This document shows, piece by piece, positions 10,836 through 23,818 of a stretch of DNA of 64,000 nucleotides (position 1 is its first letter; every line of letters begins with the position of its first letter). The notes beneath the pieces are model-generated. The model was given only the letters and a program-made list of their open reading frames with translations, ran no database searches and was not told the DNA's origin. The translations under genes and the position numbers were made by a program. The DNA comes from Helichrysum umbraculigerum (taxonomy: Eukaryota > Streptophyta > Magnoliopsida > Asterales > Asteraceae): contig CATIUR010000001.1 of NCBI GenBank assembly GCA_949592205.1, forward strand, positions 42,921,001 to 42,985,000, in the 5' to 3' direction.

Positions 10836-13319
10836 TGTAACACCCCCAAATTTAGTGATTTGCGGAAGCATACTTGGGTGTTACTAATCAATATACAAAG
10901 CACAAGATATACAGCAAACGACCTCTAAATGAGACGTTTTGTAAAATAATTACATTTCATAATTAAATCGTTTGAAAACATATAGTTTTCTTTACAAAAA
11001 TATGTAAGCCTAGAGTCCGCGTATGTGGCGGGAGATTCTATTACATAACCATAGTTACAAAAGATAATGCCAAAGAATCTCCGTTAAATGCAGTTTGGAA
11101 ATCATGCCACTCTAGCTAGTAATCCTGGAGTGATCCTACTCCGTAAGTGTACCTGAGAATACATGCTAAAAAGGGTCAACCAAAAGGTTGGTGAATCTCA
11201 CAGGTTTGTCAGTAAATAATCAGTTTGAACACAAGATTTCATCAGTAGTGCCCGTAGGCGTATATCAAGTATTTGCAAATCTCGCAAAAGTAAAGTAATC
11301 AAGTTATACCGTTGCCATGAGGCTCATAATCGAAGCTTAACCCGTAAATAATCAGTTGCTCCCGTGACATGCTCGAGATTGAGCAAGCATAAGTAACGAA
11401 ATAATAGTCGCCCGTTTATACATAACGGTTCGTGGTAGCGCTACTACCCCGGGCGGGGAGGGTCATTTCCCTAATGGATCCATTAACTACTGTTCGCGCT
11501 TAAGTACATAACTAACGATATATGATGGAGAGACTTCAGTAAATAGTAAGTAACTCATGCAATTCCGTTTGGTATAGTAAACAGTTTAGCACTTGTGTTC
11601 AAGAAAAATCAGTAGCATGTATCTCCCCCAATAAGTTAAAACAGTAAAAGTGGGGCCGTAAGACTCACCTGAGTCTTTGCAAGTGCGTTTATATCAATAA
11701 ACGAGTAAGTAATATCAACAGTTGGTTCTCCGAACCCGTAGCCTTTAAATGCCTAAACATATAAAGTTAAGTAAGTAGATGTCTCGCAAGACCATCTAAG
11801 CTAGTTGTCTACACAACTCGTTATGTCCAAGTGTTTGTTTAGTAATCCGTTTGTAGTTTGAAAACAAGTATGGCCCGTTGGTGACGGTTTGTAATAATGA
11901 TTCAAAGTGTTAACATTATATGTATCGTTGAATCAGATTTCGTTGTTTGTAAGTGTTCGACACTTAGTGTGAAAAGTATTTACAACATCTAATGACGGGG
12001 GTCCGGGGGCAGCGCCCCTGGTAGCGGGGTCCAAGGGGCGGCAGCCCCTGGCGGGGTCCAAGGGGCAGAGCCCCTGGCTGGGGTCGAGCTGCCAGGTCAG
12101 CTTGGAAAATTTTTATTTCTACTATATTGCTTTGACGAAAAACGCATCTGGATCCGAATTTTGGTAAAATCAGGTGTTAAAATCTTGATTCCGACACTTA
12201 GTAAAAATCTGAGTTTTCAAAGTTCTGTTTTGTGCGACGTTGGGTGCGACGTCGGGGGCGACGTCTGGTGCGACGTCGGGTGCGACGTCGCAGATCCTGA
12301 CTGCGACGTTGAGCATGGCGTCGCTATACGCGACGTCGCAACTTAATGCGACGTTGTGACTGACGTCGCACAATGCGACGTTACGAGGGGTTGTGCGACG
12401 TTGAGGCTGACGTCGCATGGATCTGGGTCCAAATGCGACGTCGCGGTCTGTTGGCCGGAAAATGTGCCGAAAACGAGTTTTCCGGTTTCCGTTCGGTCCA
12501 AATCTTTTACCCAACCCATTTTTGGACATATCAAGACATTATAAACCATAAACAAGTAAAAATGATCAAAAACGAGAGATGTCGGGATTTTGTCGGAAAC
12601 TTACAAATTGTCGGATCAAAATTCCGAAAAGATAGGATGATAGATCGCGAGAAGGTGAACGTTTTCTTCCAAAGTGATGATGAGATCCAAGGTCGTTTAG
12701 CACGTTTATTTGGTGATTTTTGATGAGTTTTGGGTGGTGGTGGTGATTAGAGAGAAAGAGGGAAAGAGAGTGTAAGAGAGAGAAAGGAAAGAATTAAATG
12801 AAAGAAGAAGGTGGGAATGGGAGGTTATCCTCCCATTTTTCGCCCCGCGTTCCCGCTCCGTGCAGTGTTCGTTTACTCCGTCGTTTAATCGTAAATAATT
12901 ATTTTAAATATTAAAGGTACGTTTTAAAATACAAATTATTACGCGAGATTTTATTTAAATGTTTTACAATTTAATTTATATTTAAGTTATAAAATGGTAA
13001 GTTAGTTTATTTAATTTGCGCGTTTTAATATTTTAAATTGTGTAAGGTGTGTTTGTACGATACGAATGAATACGAAATATTATCATAATAATATTTTTGA
13101 CATAACAACGTTATTTAATAAAATTGGTCACCAACGTCCTTATTAAATTGAATCGAAATACATTCGATTTAAACTGCGTACGATTTAACCAAATCGCATT
13201 TTTGTATATATTCAACAATATATATAATTCGATACATAAATTAGCCTAACACAGAACTAATTACATGTATTAACGAAGAATTAGGCACTAATTCTAGTCC
13301 TAATTTGCCGGTTGTTACA
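10836..13319 (-). repeat. Family A LTR 2
   Basis: 2,484 bp, shared by copies 3 (as 3' LTR) and 2 (as 5' LTR). It has the same internal landmarks as LTR 1: donor-like site 12604-12599, GACGTC array 12233-12445, GC-rich block 11996-12085, second donor-like site 11668-11663, tetraloop hairpin 11177-11190. Confidence 0.95.
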
Positions 13320-13332
13320 TTCTCCCCCTGTT
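13320..13332 (-). other. Polypurine tract of family A copy 3
   Basis: Sense AACAGGGGGAGAA directly before LTR 2, the 3' LTR of copy 3. Confidence 0.9.
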
Positions 13333-13353
13333 AAAAGAATTTCGTCCCGAAAT

Positions 13354-16300
13354 TTAAGTCGAAGTCGCGTTAGGGGCAGAATCGGTGAATAAGTGGGGAT
13401 ACTTGAGTCGTATTTGGTCTTCCCGTTCCCAAGTGAATTCCGGACCGCGCCGCGAATTCCACCTGACTTTGACGATTGGAATACGACTTTGTTTCAGTTG
13501 TTTGACCTCACGGTCCATAATTTCGACAGGTTCCTCAACGAAATGTAGTTTGTCATCTATGCGAATCTCGTCAAGGGGTATAATAAGTGTCTCGTCAGAC
13601 AAACATTTCTTTAAGTTAGAAATGTGAAAGGTAGGGTGCACGCTGCTGAGTTCAGAGGGCAGCTGCAATCGATATGCCACTGGACCTATCTTCTCGAGGA
13701 TCTCAAAAGGTCCAATGTACCTGGGGTTTAATTTTCCGCGTTTGCCGAATCGGATTACGCCTTTCCAAGGCGATACTTTTAAGAGTACTCGATCCCCAAC
13801 TTGGAACTCGAGTGGCTTGCGTCTCACGTCAGCATAGCTTTTCTGACGATCACGCGCGGCTTTGAGTCGGTTTTGGATTTCAACGATTTTCTCTGTGGTT
13901 TCATGTATGAGTTCAGGACCAGTGAGTTGACTCTCTCCCACTTCAGTCCAACAGATCGGTGATCGGCACTTACGACCGTACAGTGCCTCAAAAGGTGCAG
14001 CTTTAATGCTGGCGTGATAGCTGTTGTTGTACGAGAACTCGCACAACGGTAGATGTCTTTCCCAATTTGTACCAGAATCAACTACGCAGGCTCGTAGCAT
14101 GTCTTCCAGTGTCTGAATAGTTCGTTCGCTCTGGCCATCGGTCTGAGGATGGTACGCGGTGCTCATATCGAGACGGGTACCCAATGATTTTGGAGTGATT
14201 GCCAGAAGCGAGATGTGAAACGGGCATCCCTGTCAGAGATAATCGAGAGAGGGACACCATGTTGGCAAACGATTTCTTTGATGTAAATTTGCGTAAGGCG
14301 TTCCATCTTGTCGGTTTCTCTGATTGCCAAGAAATGAGCCGATTTGGTGAGACGATCGACGATTACCCAAATGGTATCGCAACCGCTCGCCGATTTAGGT
14401 AGTTTGGTTATGAAATCCATGGTAATTTGCTCCCATTTCCATTGAGGAATTTCAGGTTGTTGGAGCAATCCGGAAGGTCTTTGGTGCTCGGCCTTGACCT
14501 TGGAACAAGTTAAGCATTTGCTGACGTACAAAGCAATGTCAGCTTTCATATTCGGCCACCAGTAAAACTCCTTGATGCCGTGATACATTTTGTCGGATCC
14601 CGGGTGGATAGAATATTTGGACTTGTGAGCTTCATCCATCACCATGTCCCGCAGGTTTCCGAAATTAGGCAACCATATTCGGTTAGAGAAACACCTAACT
14701 CCGTTGGGTCTGATCTCGAATTGTTTATCCATGCCTCGTAAGGCCTCGTTCTTGAAGTTATCGGGTTTCAGGGCTTCGAGTTGGGCAAGATGTATTTGGG
14801 TGGTGAGATCGTTATGAATGGTAATACTGAGTGCCCGGACTCGGAGTGGTTTTGTTCGTTCCTTACGACTGAGAGCATCAGCAACCACGTTTGCTTTGCC
14901 CGGATGATATTTGATCTCACAGTCGTAATCGGTGAGTAATTCAACCCATCTACGTTGCCTCATGTTAAGATCTTTCTGGTTGAAAATGTGTTGGAGACTT
15001 TTGTGGTCGGTGAATACAGTGCTGCGGGTACCATAAAGATAATGTCTCCAGATTTTTAAGGCGAATACCACGGCCCCTAGCTCGAGGTCGTGAGTTGTGT
15101 AGTTTTTCTCGTGAACTTTAAGTTGTCGGGAGGCGTAAGCAATGACCTTGTCTCGTTGCATCAGCACGCAACCGAGACCTTGGTGAGAAGCATCACAGTA
15201 TACCACGAAGTCATCGGTGCCTTCGGGTAGAGATAGAATGGGTGCACTGCAAAGCTTGAATTTCAACAGCTGAAATGCCGACTCTTGTTTATCTGTCCAA
15301 TCGAATTTCTTTTCCTTCTGAGTCAGCACGGTGAGGGGTTTGGCAATTGTTGAAAAGTTTTCGATGAAACGGCGGTAGTAACCGGCCAATCCCAAGAATT
15401 GGCGTACCTCGGTTGGAGTGGTTGGTGCTTTCCAGTTCTTGATTGCCTCGATTTTTGACGGGTCTACATGAATTCCCCGACTGTCGATAACGTGTCCAAG
15501 GAATTGAACGGTGTGTATCCAGAACTCACACTTAGAAAATTTGGCGTAGAGCTCCTCGTGTCTAAGTAGTTCTAGAATGGTTCTGAGGTGTTGTGCGTGT
15601 TCATGTTCGTTTCGCGAATAGATAAGAATGTCATCGATAAAAACAATGACAAACTTGTCGAGGTATGGTTTGCACACCCGATTCATAAGGTCCATGAATA
15701 CAGCCGGTGCGTTGGTTAGGCCAAAGGGCATTACTTGAAATTCGTAGTGCCCGTAACGGGTTCTGAATGCGGTTTTTGGGATGTCAGCATCGCGAACACG
15801 CAACTGATGATAACCTGATCGAAGATCAATTTTTGAATAACAGCTTGATCCTTGGAGTTGATCGAACAGATCATCGATTCGAGGAAGTGGGTATCGGTTC
15901 TTGACGGTTAGTTTGTTCAACTCTCGGTAGTCAATACACATTCGAAATGAACCGTCTTTCTTTTTAACAAACAAGACCGGAGCTCCCCAAGGTGAAGAAC
16001 TCGGTCTGATGAATCCTCTATCCAGGAGTTCCTGTAACTGCGTGGACAACTCCTGAAGTTTAGATGGAGCTAGGCGGTACGGTGCTCGGGCCACCGGTGC
16101 GGCACCCGGCACGAGATCAATCGAGAACTCGACCTGTCTAGGTGGAGGTAAACCAGGTAGTTCTTCTGGAAAGACTTCGGGAAAGTCTCTAACGATTGGC
16201 ACATCTTCAAGTCGCTTCTCCTCCGACTTTTTCTCCGTGATGTGCGCGAGTATTGCTGGGTAACCCTTTCTCAGAAATTTTCGGGTTTTTAAACAGGAGA

Positions 16301-17774
16301 TTAAGTTTAGTCTCGACCCACCGGTCTCCCCCTGTATGACCAAGGTACTACCGGCGGCGAGAGGAATTCGGACAATTTTATCATGGCACACAATTTCGGC
16401 CCGGTGCTTGGACAACCAGTCCATACCCACGATGACATCGAAACTTCCCAGTTCAACAGGCATTAGATCGATTGAAAAGATTTCGTCGGCTAAGTTTAAA
16501 GTGCAATTAGGTATCACACTATCGGTTTCTATAAGTTTGCCATTTGCAAGTTCTACTGTGTACTTAACATCTAAGGCCGCGGGGGTGATATCAAGTAGTG
16601 GACAAAACTCATCAGATATGAAACTTTTATCAGCACCGGTATCAAATAATACTGAAGCAGTAAGATCGTTGAGAAGAAACGTACCCGTTACAACATTCGG
16701 GTCTACCCTAGCTTCCCCAGCTTTGATGACAAATGCTCTGCTGCGAGCAGAGTTGTTGTTCCGCTTGTTGTTGTTGTTATTGTTGTTGTTGTTTTTCTGC
16801 TTAGGGCAATTATTCTGAAAATGCCCAGGACTTCCGCACCCATAACAAGTCTTCGGGGCACTGGTGTTTCGACAATCCTTGGCCAGATGCCCAAAACGTT
16901 TGCAGTTTGTGCAAGGGCAGGAACCGTCGTGGTGACGATTGCATTTGGGGCAGTAGGGCTTGCTTCCACTGTACCCTTTCTTTTCTGAAGAGCCGGATGA
17001 ATAAGCCCTAATAGGCTCGGGTCTTCGGTTGGTGATTTGGTTGGATGAGTTGGGGTTTCCTTCCCACTTTCGTTTGTTGTTTGCAGGTGGGGCTGAGGTG
17101 GTGTTACGGCGGACAGCGTTTGCCGTAAGTTCATGGGCCATACGGATGGCGTTCTGGATAGTACCTGGTTTGGATGAAGTCACCAGGTCCTGGAGTTTCT
17201 CGGGTAGTCCATCAACGTATTTCTCGATCCTCTTGTACTCAGGATCGACCATGGTTGGGCACAGAAGTGCCAGTTGGTGGAAATGATTGGTGTATCCGGT
17301 GATATCATCACCTTGCATCTTGTGGTTCCAGAATTCCAACTCCAATTGTTTCAATTCATCCCTGGGGCAATACTCGCCCCTCAACATCTCCTTCAACTCC
17401 TCCCACGGGAGTTTGTAAGCATTAGCAATGCCCACAGTTTGGGCATAGGTGTTCCACCAGGTGAGTGCGGTGTCAGTAAAAGTACTAACGGAGAACTTAA
17501 CTTTGTCCCCCTCTGCACAGTTGCAGATGAGAAATACCGATTCAACTTTCTCGATCCAGCGTATTAGGCCGATCGCTCCCTCAGTACCTGCAAAGTTCAG
17601 CGGTTTGCAGTTTTGGAAGTCCTTATATGAGCAGGGTTTCGGCTGTGGTCCATTGTTAGCGGTGTCTTCACTACCGGGAGTCGAGGTCCGGGTAGCTAGA
17701 GCTTGGGCCACACTACGGGCAATCAGGCCCGCAACTTCGGCTTCAGTGAGGGTGATCTGACGACGAGGAGGCAT
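13354..17774 (-). pseudogene. gag-pol: Family A gag-pol polyprotein, copy 3, same integrase frameshift
   Basis: Domain order and start (17774, MPPRRQ) are as in copy 2: gag, two zinc knuckles, DTGAD protease, reverse transcriptase with FIDD, RNase H, integrase and degenerate chromodomain. The frame breaks at exactly the equivalent place (about 14187-14192), between the second catalytic Asp and the catalytic Glu of integrase, and resumes in another frame to 13354. Differences from copy 2 include Arg to His in the capsid region (codon overlapping 17284) and Glu to Lys before RT (near 16060). The shared lesion means both copies descend from one already broken element. Confidence 0.93.
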
Positions 17775-18037
17775 GCTGCTGATCAAGAAAAGCACAAGGA
17801 AAGTGGAATAAGATAATTGCCTGAAATTTGATGATATATCACAAGTGTGTATAATGAGATATACAATAACAGTACGAGGTGATAATCACATTCCATTAAA
17901 TAAAAGTTGGATACAAAGTACTGGTTTTCAAAAGATTACAGAGTAGTCGTAGTACAAAAGTACCGGGAATTGTTACATCCGGTTGAATTACATAGGTTCT
18001 AATTAGATAGTTGACTGGTTACAAATTACAGACTGAT

Positions 18038-18550
18038 CTAATCTTGATGCAGATTAATCTGCTCCATTAGTGCGACGAGGCGGTCTACGGTTTCTGCTAG
18101 TCTGTTGGCTTGTCTGGCGTTATCTTCGACCAAGGCCAATCGTTGTACTAGTGCTCGAGAGTGATCTTCAGTCTCCTGTGAACGCTGTTCACACTCCTCT
18201 AGTCGGTTTCTTACGAGTTCATCCGCACCTAGTGCGGCGGTCATTGAATCCTGAATTATGCTTACAGAGAGGTTTGTATCCTCTTGTTCTTGCTGGAGTT
18301 GGGCTATGTGATCCAGCGCTTGGCGAAGTAGGTAGGTCATCCGGTGTTGTTCTCGTTCGAGATGTTCGAGCCTTTGTTCCTGACGGCGGAGTTGGGTAGT
18401 CAACACTGGCACTGTGAGATGTGCCGAGTTCTGAAAGTTATGAACAGGATAGGGGCTGGTTCGAGGTGACCTTGTGTTCCTCCTGGCTACACGTGGGTTT
18501 CGTGACCCATGTGGGTGAGAGTGTGACGGATTAGGTGGTGTGTTTGCCAT
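18038..18550 (-). CDS. Leader ORF upstream of gag, coiled-coil protein, copy 3
   Basis: Intact 170-residue frame, the same as copy 1 (basic Pro/Ser-rich head, then a long heptad-patterned helix). An acceptor-like CACAG lies two bases before the ATG at 18550. Function unknown. An in-frame upstream ATG at 18622 would add 24 residues, but it precedes the acceptor-like site. Confidence 0.6.
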   Translation of the reverse strand: MANTPPNPSHSHPHGSRNPRVARRNTRSPRTSPYPVHNFQNSAHLTVPVLTTQLRRQEQRLEHLEREQHRMTYLLRQALDHIAQLQQEQEDTNLSVSIIQDSMTAALGADELVRNRLEECEQRSQETEDHSRALVQRLALVEDNARQANRLAETVDRLVALMEQINLHQD

Positions 18551-18629
18551 TCCTGTGGCAGAGTGTAAGTAAGACGAGGCTAATATATATAGGCATATAA
18601 TATCCAGCCTAAAGTCTAGCACGTATCAA

Positions 18630-18870
18630 GTAATGGTCCGGTTCTCTCGTGGTCAGAGTCAACTAACGCATTCCTGTTCGACACAACCATTTCAGACCTC
18701 ACATCATCTTTCCTTAATTGTACATAGTTGATCAGGCTATGTTAAATTAAAGTCGTATGATGTAATTCCTGAACCAATCATGCCTAGTAAGGGAATACTG
18801 CCTAATGGTCATAGTCTAGGCCCACTAAATGCAACCTAGTTCACTATAACCTTAGGCTCTGATACCAATC
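18630..18870 (-). other. Conserved leader, copy 3 (primer site 18855-18867)
   Basis: Primer site at 18867-18855 and TGATCA-loop hairpin at 18722-18742, as in copies 1 and 2. Confidence 0.7.
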
Positions 18871-21354
18871 TGTAACACCCCCAAATTTAGTGATTTGCGG
18901 AAGCATACTTGGGTGTTACTAATCAATATACAAAGCACAAGATATACAGCAAACGACCTCTAAATGAGACGTTTTGTAAAATAATTACATTTCATAATTA
19001 AATCGTTTGAAAACATATAGTTTTCTTTACAAAAATATGTAAGCCTAGAGTCCGCGTATGTGGCGGGAGATTCTATTACATAACCATAGTTACAAAAGAT
19101 AATGCCAAAGAATCTCCGTTAAATGCAGTTTGGAAATCATGCCACTCTAGCTAGTAATCCTGGAGTGATCCTACTCCGTAAGTGTACCTGAGAATACATG
19201 CTAAAAAGGGTCAACCAAAAGGTTGGTGAATCTCACAGGTTTGTCAGTAAATAATCAGTTTGAACACAAGATTTCATCAGTAGTGCCCGTAGGCGTATAT
19301 CAAGTATTTGCAAATCTCGCAAAAGTAAAGTAATCAAGTTATACCGTTGCCATGAGGCTCATAATCGAAGCTTAACCCGTAAATAATCAGTTGCTCCCGT
19401 GACATGCTCGAGATTGAGCAAGCATAAGTAACGAAATAATAGTCGCCCGTTTATACATAACGGTTCGTGGTAGCGCTACTACCCCGGGCGGGGAGGGTCA
19501 TTTCCCTAATGGATCCATTAACTACTGTTCGCGCTTAAGTACATAACTAACGATATATGATGGAGAGACTTCAGTAAATAGTAAGTAACTCATGCAATTC
19601 CGTTTGGTATAGTAAACAGTTTAGCACTTGTGTTCAAGAAAAATCAGTAGCATGTATCTCCCCCAATAAGTTAAAACAGTAAAAGTGGGGCCGTAAGACT
19701 CACCTGAGTCTTTGCAAGTGCGTTTATATCAATAAACGAGTAAGTAATATCAACAGTTGGTTCTCCGAACCCGTAGCCTTTAAATGCCTAAACATATAAA
19801 GTTAAGTAAGTAGATGTCTCGCAAGACCATCTAAGCTAGTTGTCTACACAACTCGTTATGTCCAAGTGTTTGTTTAGTAATCCGTTTGTAGTTTGAAAAC
19901 AAGTATGGCCCGTTGGTGACGGTTTGTAATAATGATTCAAAGTGTTAACATTATATGTATCGTTGAATCAGATTTCGTTGTTTGTAAGTGTTCGACACTT
20001 AGTGTGAAAAGTATTTACAACATCTAATGACGGGGGTCCGGGGGCAGCGCCCCTGGTAGCGGGGTCCAAGGGGCGGCAGCCCCTGGCGGGGTCCAAGGGG
20101 CAGAGCCCCTGGCTGGGGTCGAGCTGCCAGGTCAGCTTGGAAAATTTTTATTTCTACTATATTGCTTTGACGAAAAACGCATCTGGATCCGAATTTTGGT
20201 AAAATCAGGTGTTAAAATCTTGATTCCGACACTTAGTAAAAATCTGAGTTTTCAAAGTTCTGTTTTGTGCGACGTTGGGTGCGACGTCGGGGGCGACGTC
20301 TGGTGCGACGTCGGGTGCGACGTCGCAGATCCTGACTGCGACGTTGAGCATGGCGTCGCTATACGCGACGTCGCAACTTAATGCGACGTTGTGACTGACG
20401 TCGCACAATGCGACGTTACGAGGGGTTGTGCGACGTTGAGGCTGACGTCGCATGGATCTGGGTCCAAATGCGACGTCGCGGTCTGTTGGCCGGAAAATGT
20501 GCCGAAAACGAGTTTTCCGGTTTCCGTTCGGTCCAAATCTTTTACCCAACCCATTTTTGGACATATCAAGACATTATAAACCATAAACAAGTAAAAATGA
20601 TCAAAAACGAGAGATGTCGGGATTTTGTCGGAAACTTACAAATTGTCGGATCAAAATTCCGAAAAGATAGGATGATAGATCGCGAGAAGGTGAACGTTTT
20701 CTTCCAAAGTGATGATGAGATCCAAGGTCGTTTAGCACGTTTATTTGGTGATTTTTGATGAGTTTTGGGTGGTGGTGGTGATTAGAGAGAAAGAGGGAAA
20801 GAGAGTGTAAGAGAGAGAAAGGAAAGAATTAAATGAAAGAAGAAGGTGGGAATGGGAGGTTATCCTCCCATTTTTCGCCCCGCGTTCCCGCTCCGTGCAG
20901 TGTTCGTTTACTCCGTCGTTTAATCGTAAATAATTATTTTAAATATTAAAGGTACGTTTTAAAATACAAATTATTACGCGAGATTTTATTTAAATGTTTT
21001 ACAATTTAATTTATATTTAAGTTATAAAATGGTAAGTTAGTTTATTTAATTTGCGCGTTTTAATATTTTAAATTGTGTAAGGTGTGTTTGTACGATACGA
21101 ATGAATACGAAATATTATCATAATAATATTTTTGACATAACAACGTTATTTAATAAAATTGGTCACCAACGTCCTTATTAAATTGAATCGAAATACATTC
21201 GATTTAAACTGCGTACGATTTAACCAAATCGCATTTTTGTATATATTCAACAATATATATAATTCGATACATAAATTAGCCTAACACAGAACTAATTACA
21301 TGTATTAACGAAGAATTAGGCACTAATTCTAGTCCTAATTTGCCGGTTGTTACA
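18871..21354 (-). repeat. Family A LTR 3, right end of the array
   Basis: 5' LTR of copy 3, 2,484 bp, ending TGTTACA against the telomere-like flank. Landmarks: donor-like 20639-20634, array 20268-20480, GC-rich block 20031-20120, second donor-like 19703-19698, hairpin 19212-19225. Confidence 0.95.
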
Positions 21355-21421
21355 TTAGTATTAGGGTTTAGCAGGGTTTAGTGTTAGGGTTTAGCAGGGT
21401 TAAGGGTTTAGGGTTTAGTAT
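21355..21421 (+). repeat. Degenerate telomere-like repeat, left part
   Basis: Imperfect TTTAGGG units between the family A array and family B. The sequence resumes at 28659, on the other side of family B. Confidence 0.75.
21417..21421 (+). other. Target site duplication of family B, left copy (AGTAT)
   Basis: AGTAT precedes the left LTR and recurs exactly at 28659-28663 after the right LTR. Confidence 0.92.
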
Positions 21422-23818
21422 TGTCACACCCCCAATTTCATGCTTTGCGGAAGCGACTGTTTTGGGGCGTGACTAATCAATAATCAAAACACCAAATTAC
21501 AAGCAAACGACTCTAAATGAGACGTTGTAGAAAATATATTACATTACATAAGTTTTCAAAAGTAGTACAAAGTTTAAGTCATAAGTTTGAAACATAGTAG
21601 TGAGTTCGCAAAATGATTTCAGAAGATTTTAATGCATAACCATTATACAAAATATAATGCAAGAAAATCTTCATGTCTAACTGGATGCATGCGACTCGTG
21701 ATAGCTAGCTTATCCTGTAGGCCATTCCTACTGTTGATGAGTACCTGAGAATACAACACTAAAAGGTCAGCTATAAAGCTGGTGAATCTCACAGGTTTTA
21801 ATATAAACATTGATGTGATCAATATGATTATCCGACGATAATAAAAAGTTATAAATGAATAGTGATTTAAGCAATTTACTCACACAATGATTTTTAAACC
21901 AACGCAGGTTCCTTAACAATAACAAAATCAACTAGGATAAAACCAACGCAGGTTTTGGAACATTGAACAAACCAACGCAGGTTTTTGAACAATATGAAAT
22001 TATACAATGATGAAACCAACGCAGGTTTCGTAACATTGAACAAACCATCGCAGGTCTTCGAACAATGTGCAATTAAACAATGATGAAACCAACGCAGGTT
22101 TCGCAACATGGAACAAACCAACGCAGGTTTCCGAACAATGTGAAGTTTAACAATGCTAATCAGGACCAAAGAATGGTAGCCAAAACAATGTAACTAATAT
22201 AGTTAACCGAACTAAATAATCATTTAATTCCATGAGTTAATAATTAAATTAACTAATCAAATAACATATGATCACGAAAACATGTAAGCATTGTATCTCA
22301 CCCCAATATTTAAAACAGTAAAAATGGGGCTGTGAGACTCACCTGAGTCAATCCGAGCAACGAATATATTCGATGTGGAATAGACAATCTTTGAAATCCC
22401 TTAGAGTCCTAAACACGCGAGATTCTAATGAGTAAATGGATTGTCCAATGTATTATTTAATGTTTATGTTTGAGTTTACAAAATTTGGTACGAGTCTGAA
22501 AACAGTAATCTGCCATTTTCGGCCCCTAAACGACCCCGGATGGCCTAAAACTGACAAGGCTAAGGTACTTAGCTTTGATCATTGGGTTGTTTTTGAATGA
22601 CCGAGCGAATTTGAGCTCAATCCGTTATAATAAATTTTTCATCGAGAAGCTACCCTGTTTTAAATTGTGAAATCGTCGACGTTTTCGAAAATTTACATGT
22701 TCTGTTTTAGCTAGAATTCGCAGGGCTAGTTTATTGATTCGTTGGATCCTGAAATAAAAAGGGGGAATCCGCCGGATTCCCTTGAATCCGCCGGATTGGT
22801 GGCATTTGTGGGGAATACGCCGTATTCCCTTGAATACGCCGTATTCCAGAAAAATAGAGGGAATACGCCGGATTCCCAAGAATCCGACCGTATTCATGAC
22901 AAACCAAGGGAATCCGACCGTATTCCATTGAATACGCCGTGTTCATGTTTTCTGGGCAGGAATCCGCCGGATTCACCCGAATCCGCCGGATTCACGTAAC
23001 TGGTTCGACTCTGTTCGTGCAGAAAACATACAAAACCATTTCTAAATCCTATTTTCGCTTACAACAACTTAATACAAAGCTAATACATGTAATACAACGT
23101 ATTATAAACATAAAATTAACGGGATTTGATGAATGTTCTTACTTAGTAAAATTTGAACCGTGAATGGAGATGACGAGTACTACGATGATGATGATGATCC
23201 GATTATGAAGAAGAAGATGATGATTATGTTGGTGTTGCTGTGGTTTGATTTGTTGTTGTTGTTGAAATGAAACCGAAAGAGAGAAAAGGAGAGAGCCGAG
23301 AGTGTGTTTTTGAGAGGGAAATAATTGAGGTCGGTGTATATACACCGGCCTCAATTATTGAGGTGTGTGTGTATTTTCCGTCCCGTGTTCGCGTACCCGA
23401 TCGTTATGTAGTATAATCTTTCAGAATGATAAATTTCTAAAAATGTAATCGTATATGTTTTCAATCAAAGTATTTTATAAAAATACTTTTAAAGAGGTAT
23501 AAAAATATATCTTTGTTTTGCTTAAAATGTACGGATAGTTTTCAGTATCAAAAAGGTATTTAAATTTTAAACGGAGTACGTAGTTATTATTCTTAATAAT
23601 AATACTTTGTTTAAAAAAAATGTTTTTCACCAAATTCATTTTGAGTTTCTACGTTTTGTTAAATTCGGTATTCGCGATTATTTAAATAATCGTTTCGGTT
23701 TATATATATACATATACATATATAATACTTGAATGCTTAAGTGTTAACACGTATGTAATACGTGATTTAAAAGTTTAAATTGGCCCCTAATTTTGGCCCT
23801 TTTTGACCGGGTGTCACA
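21422..23818 (-). repeat. Family B 3' LTR (left copy)
   Basis: Bounded by TGTCACA and TGTCACA (TG...CA termini on both strands). It contains an AAACC-n6-GGTTT hairpin array (21896-22131), a CCGCCGG palindrome array (22745-22992), a donor-like GTAAGA (23142-23137) and a 40-bp palindrome around a TATA sequence (23320-23359). Confidence 0.94.

Larger units (their letters stand above)
1..21354 (-). mobile_element. Tandem array of a Tekay/Del-type chromovirus (family A)
   Basis: The same 8,035-bp unit repeats about 2.66 times in one orientation. LTRs lie at 2801-5284, 10836-13319 and 18871-21354, separated by two complete 5,551-bp internal regions; a third internal region is cut by the left edge. 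Neighbouring units share one LTR, so this is not three separately flanked insertions. By eye the units differ at only a handful of bases, for example one A/C at 18 versus 8054 and one stop-creating change at 10345-10347. Family assignment rests on gag-PR-RT-RH-IN order, a degenerate C-terminal chromodomain, long LTRs and the initiator tRNA-Met primer site. The left end is outside the window, so a target duplication cannot be tested; the right flank begins ttagt. Confidence 0.93.

Noticed and set aside
22745..22992. CRISPR-like regular repeats
   Set aside because: Units are palindromes with irregular spacing in a plant LTR; no spacers and no cas genes.
22625..22999. ORFs with repeated PPDS or RRIP motifs (also 27465)
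   Set aside because: Reading through the CCGCCGG palindromes gives open frames on both strands; no other coding signal.
23139..23354. Gln-rich 71-codon ORF (also 27979)
   Set aside because: Lies in the CT/CAA-rich transcribed leader upstream of the donor-like site; no sign of a conserved protein.
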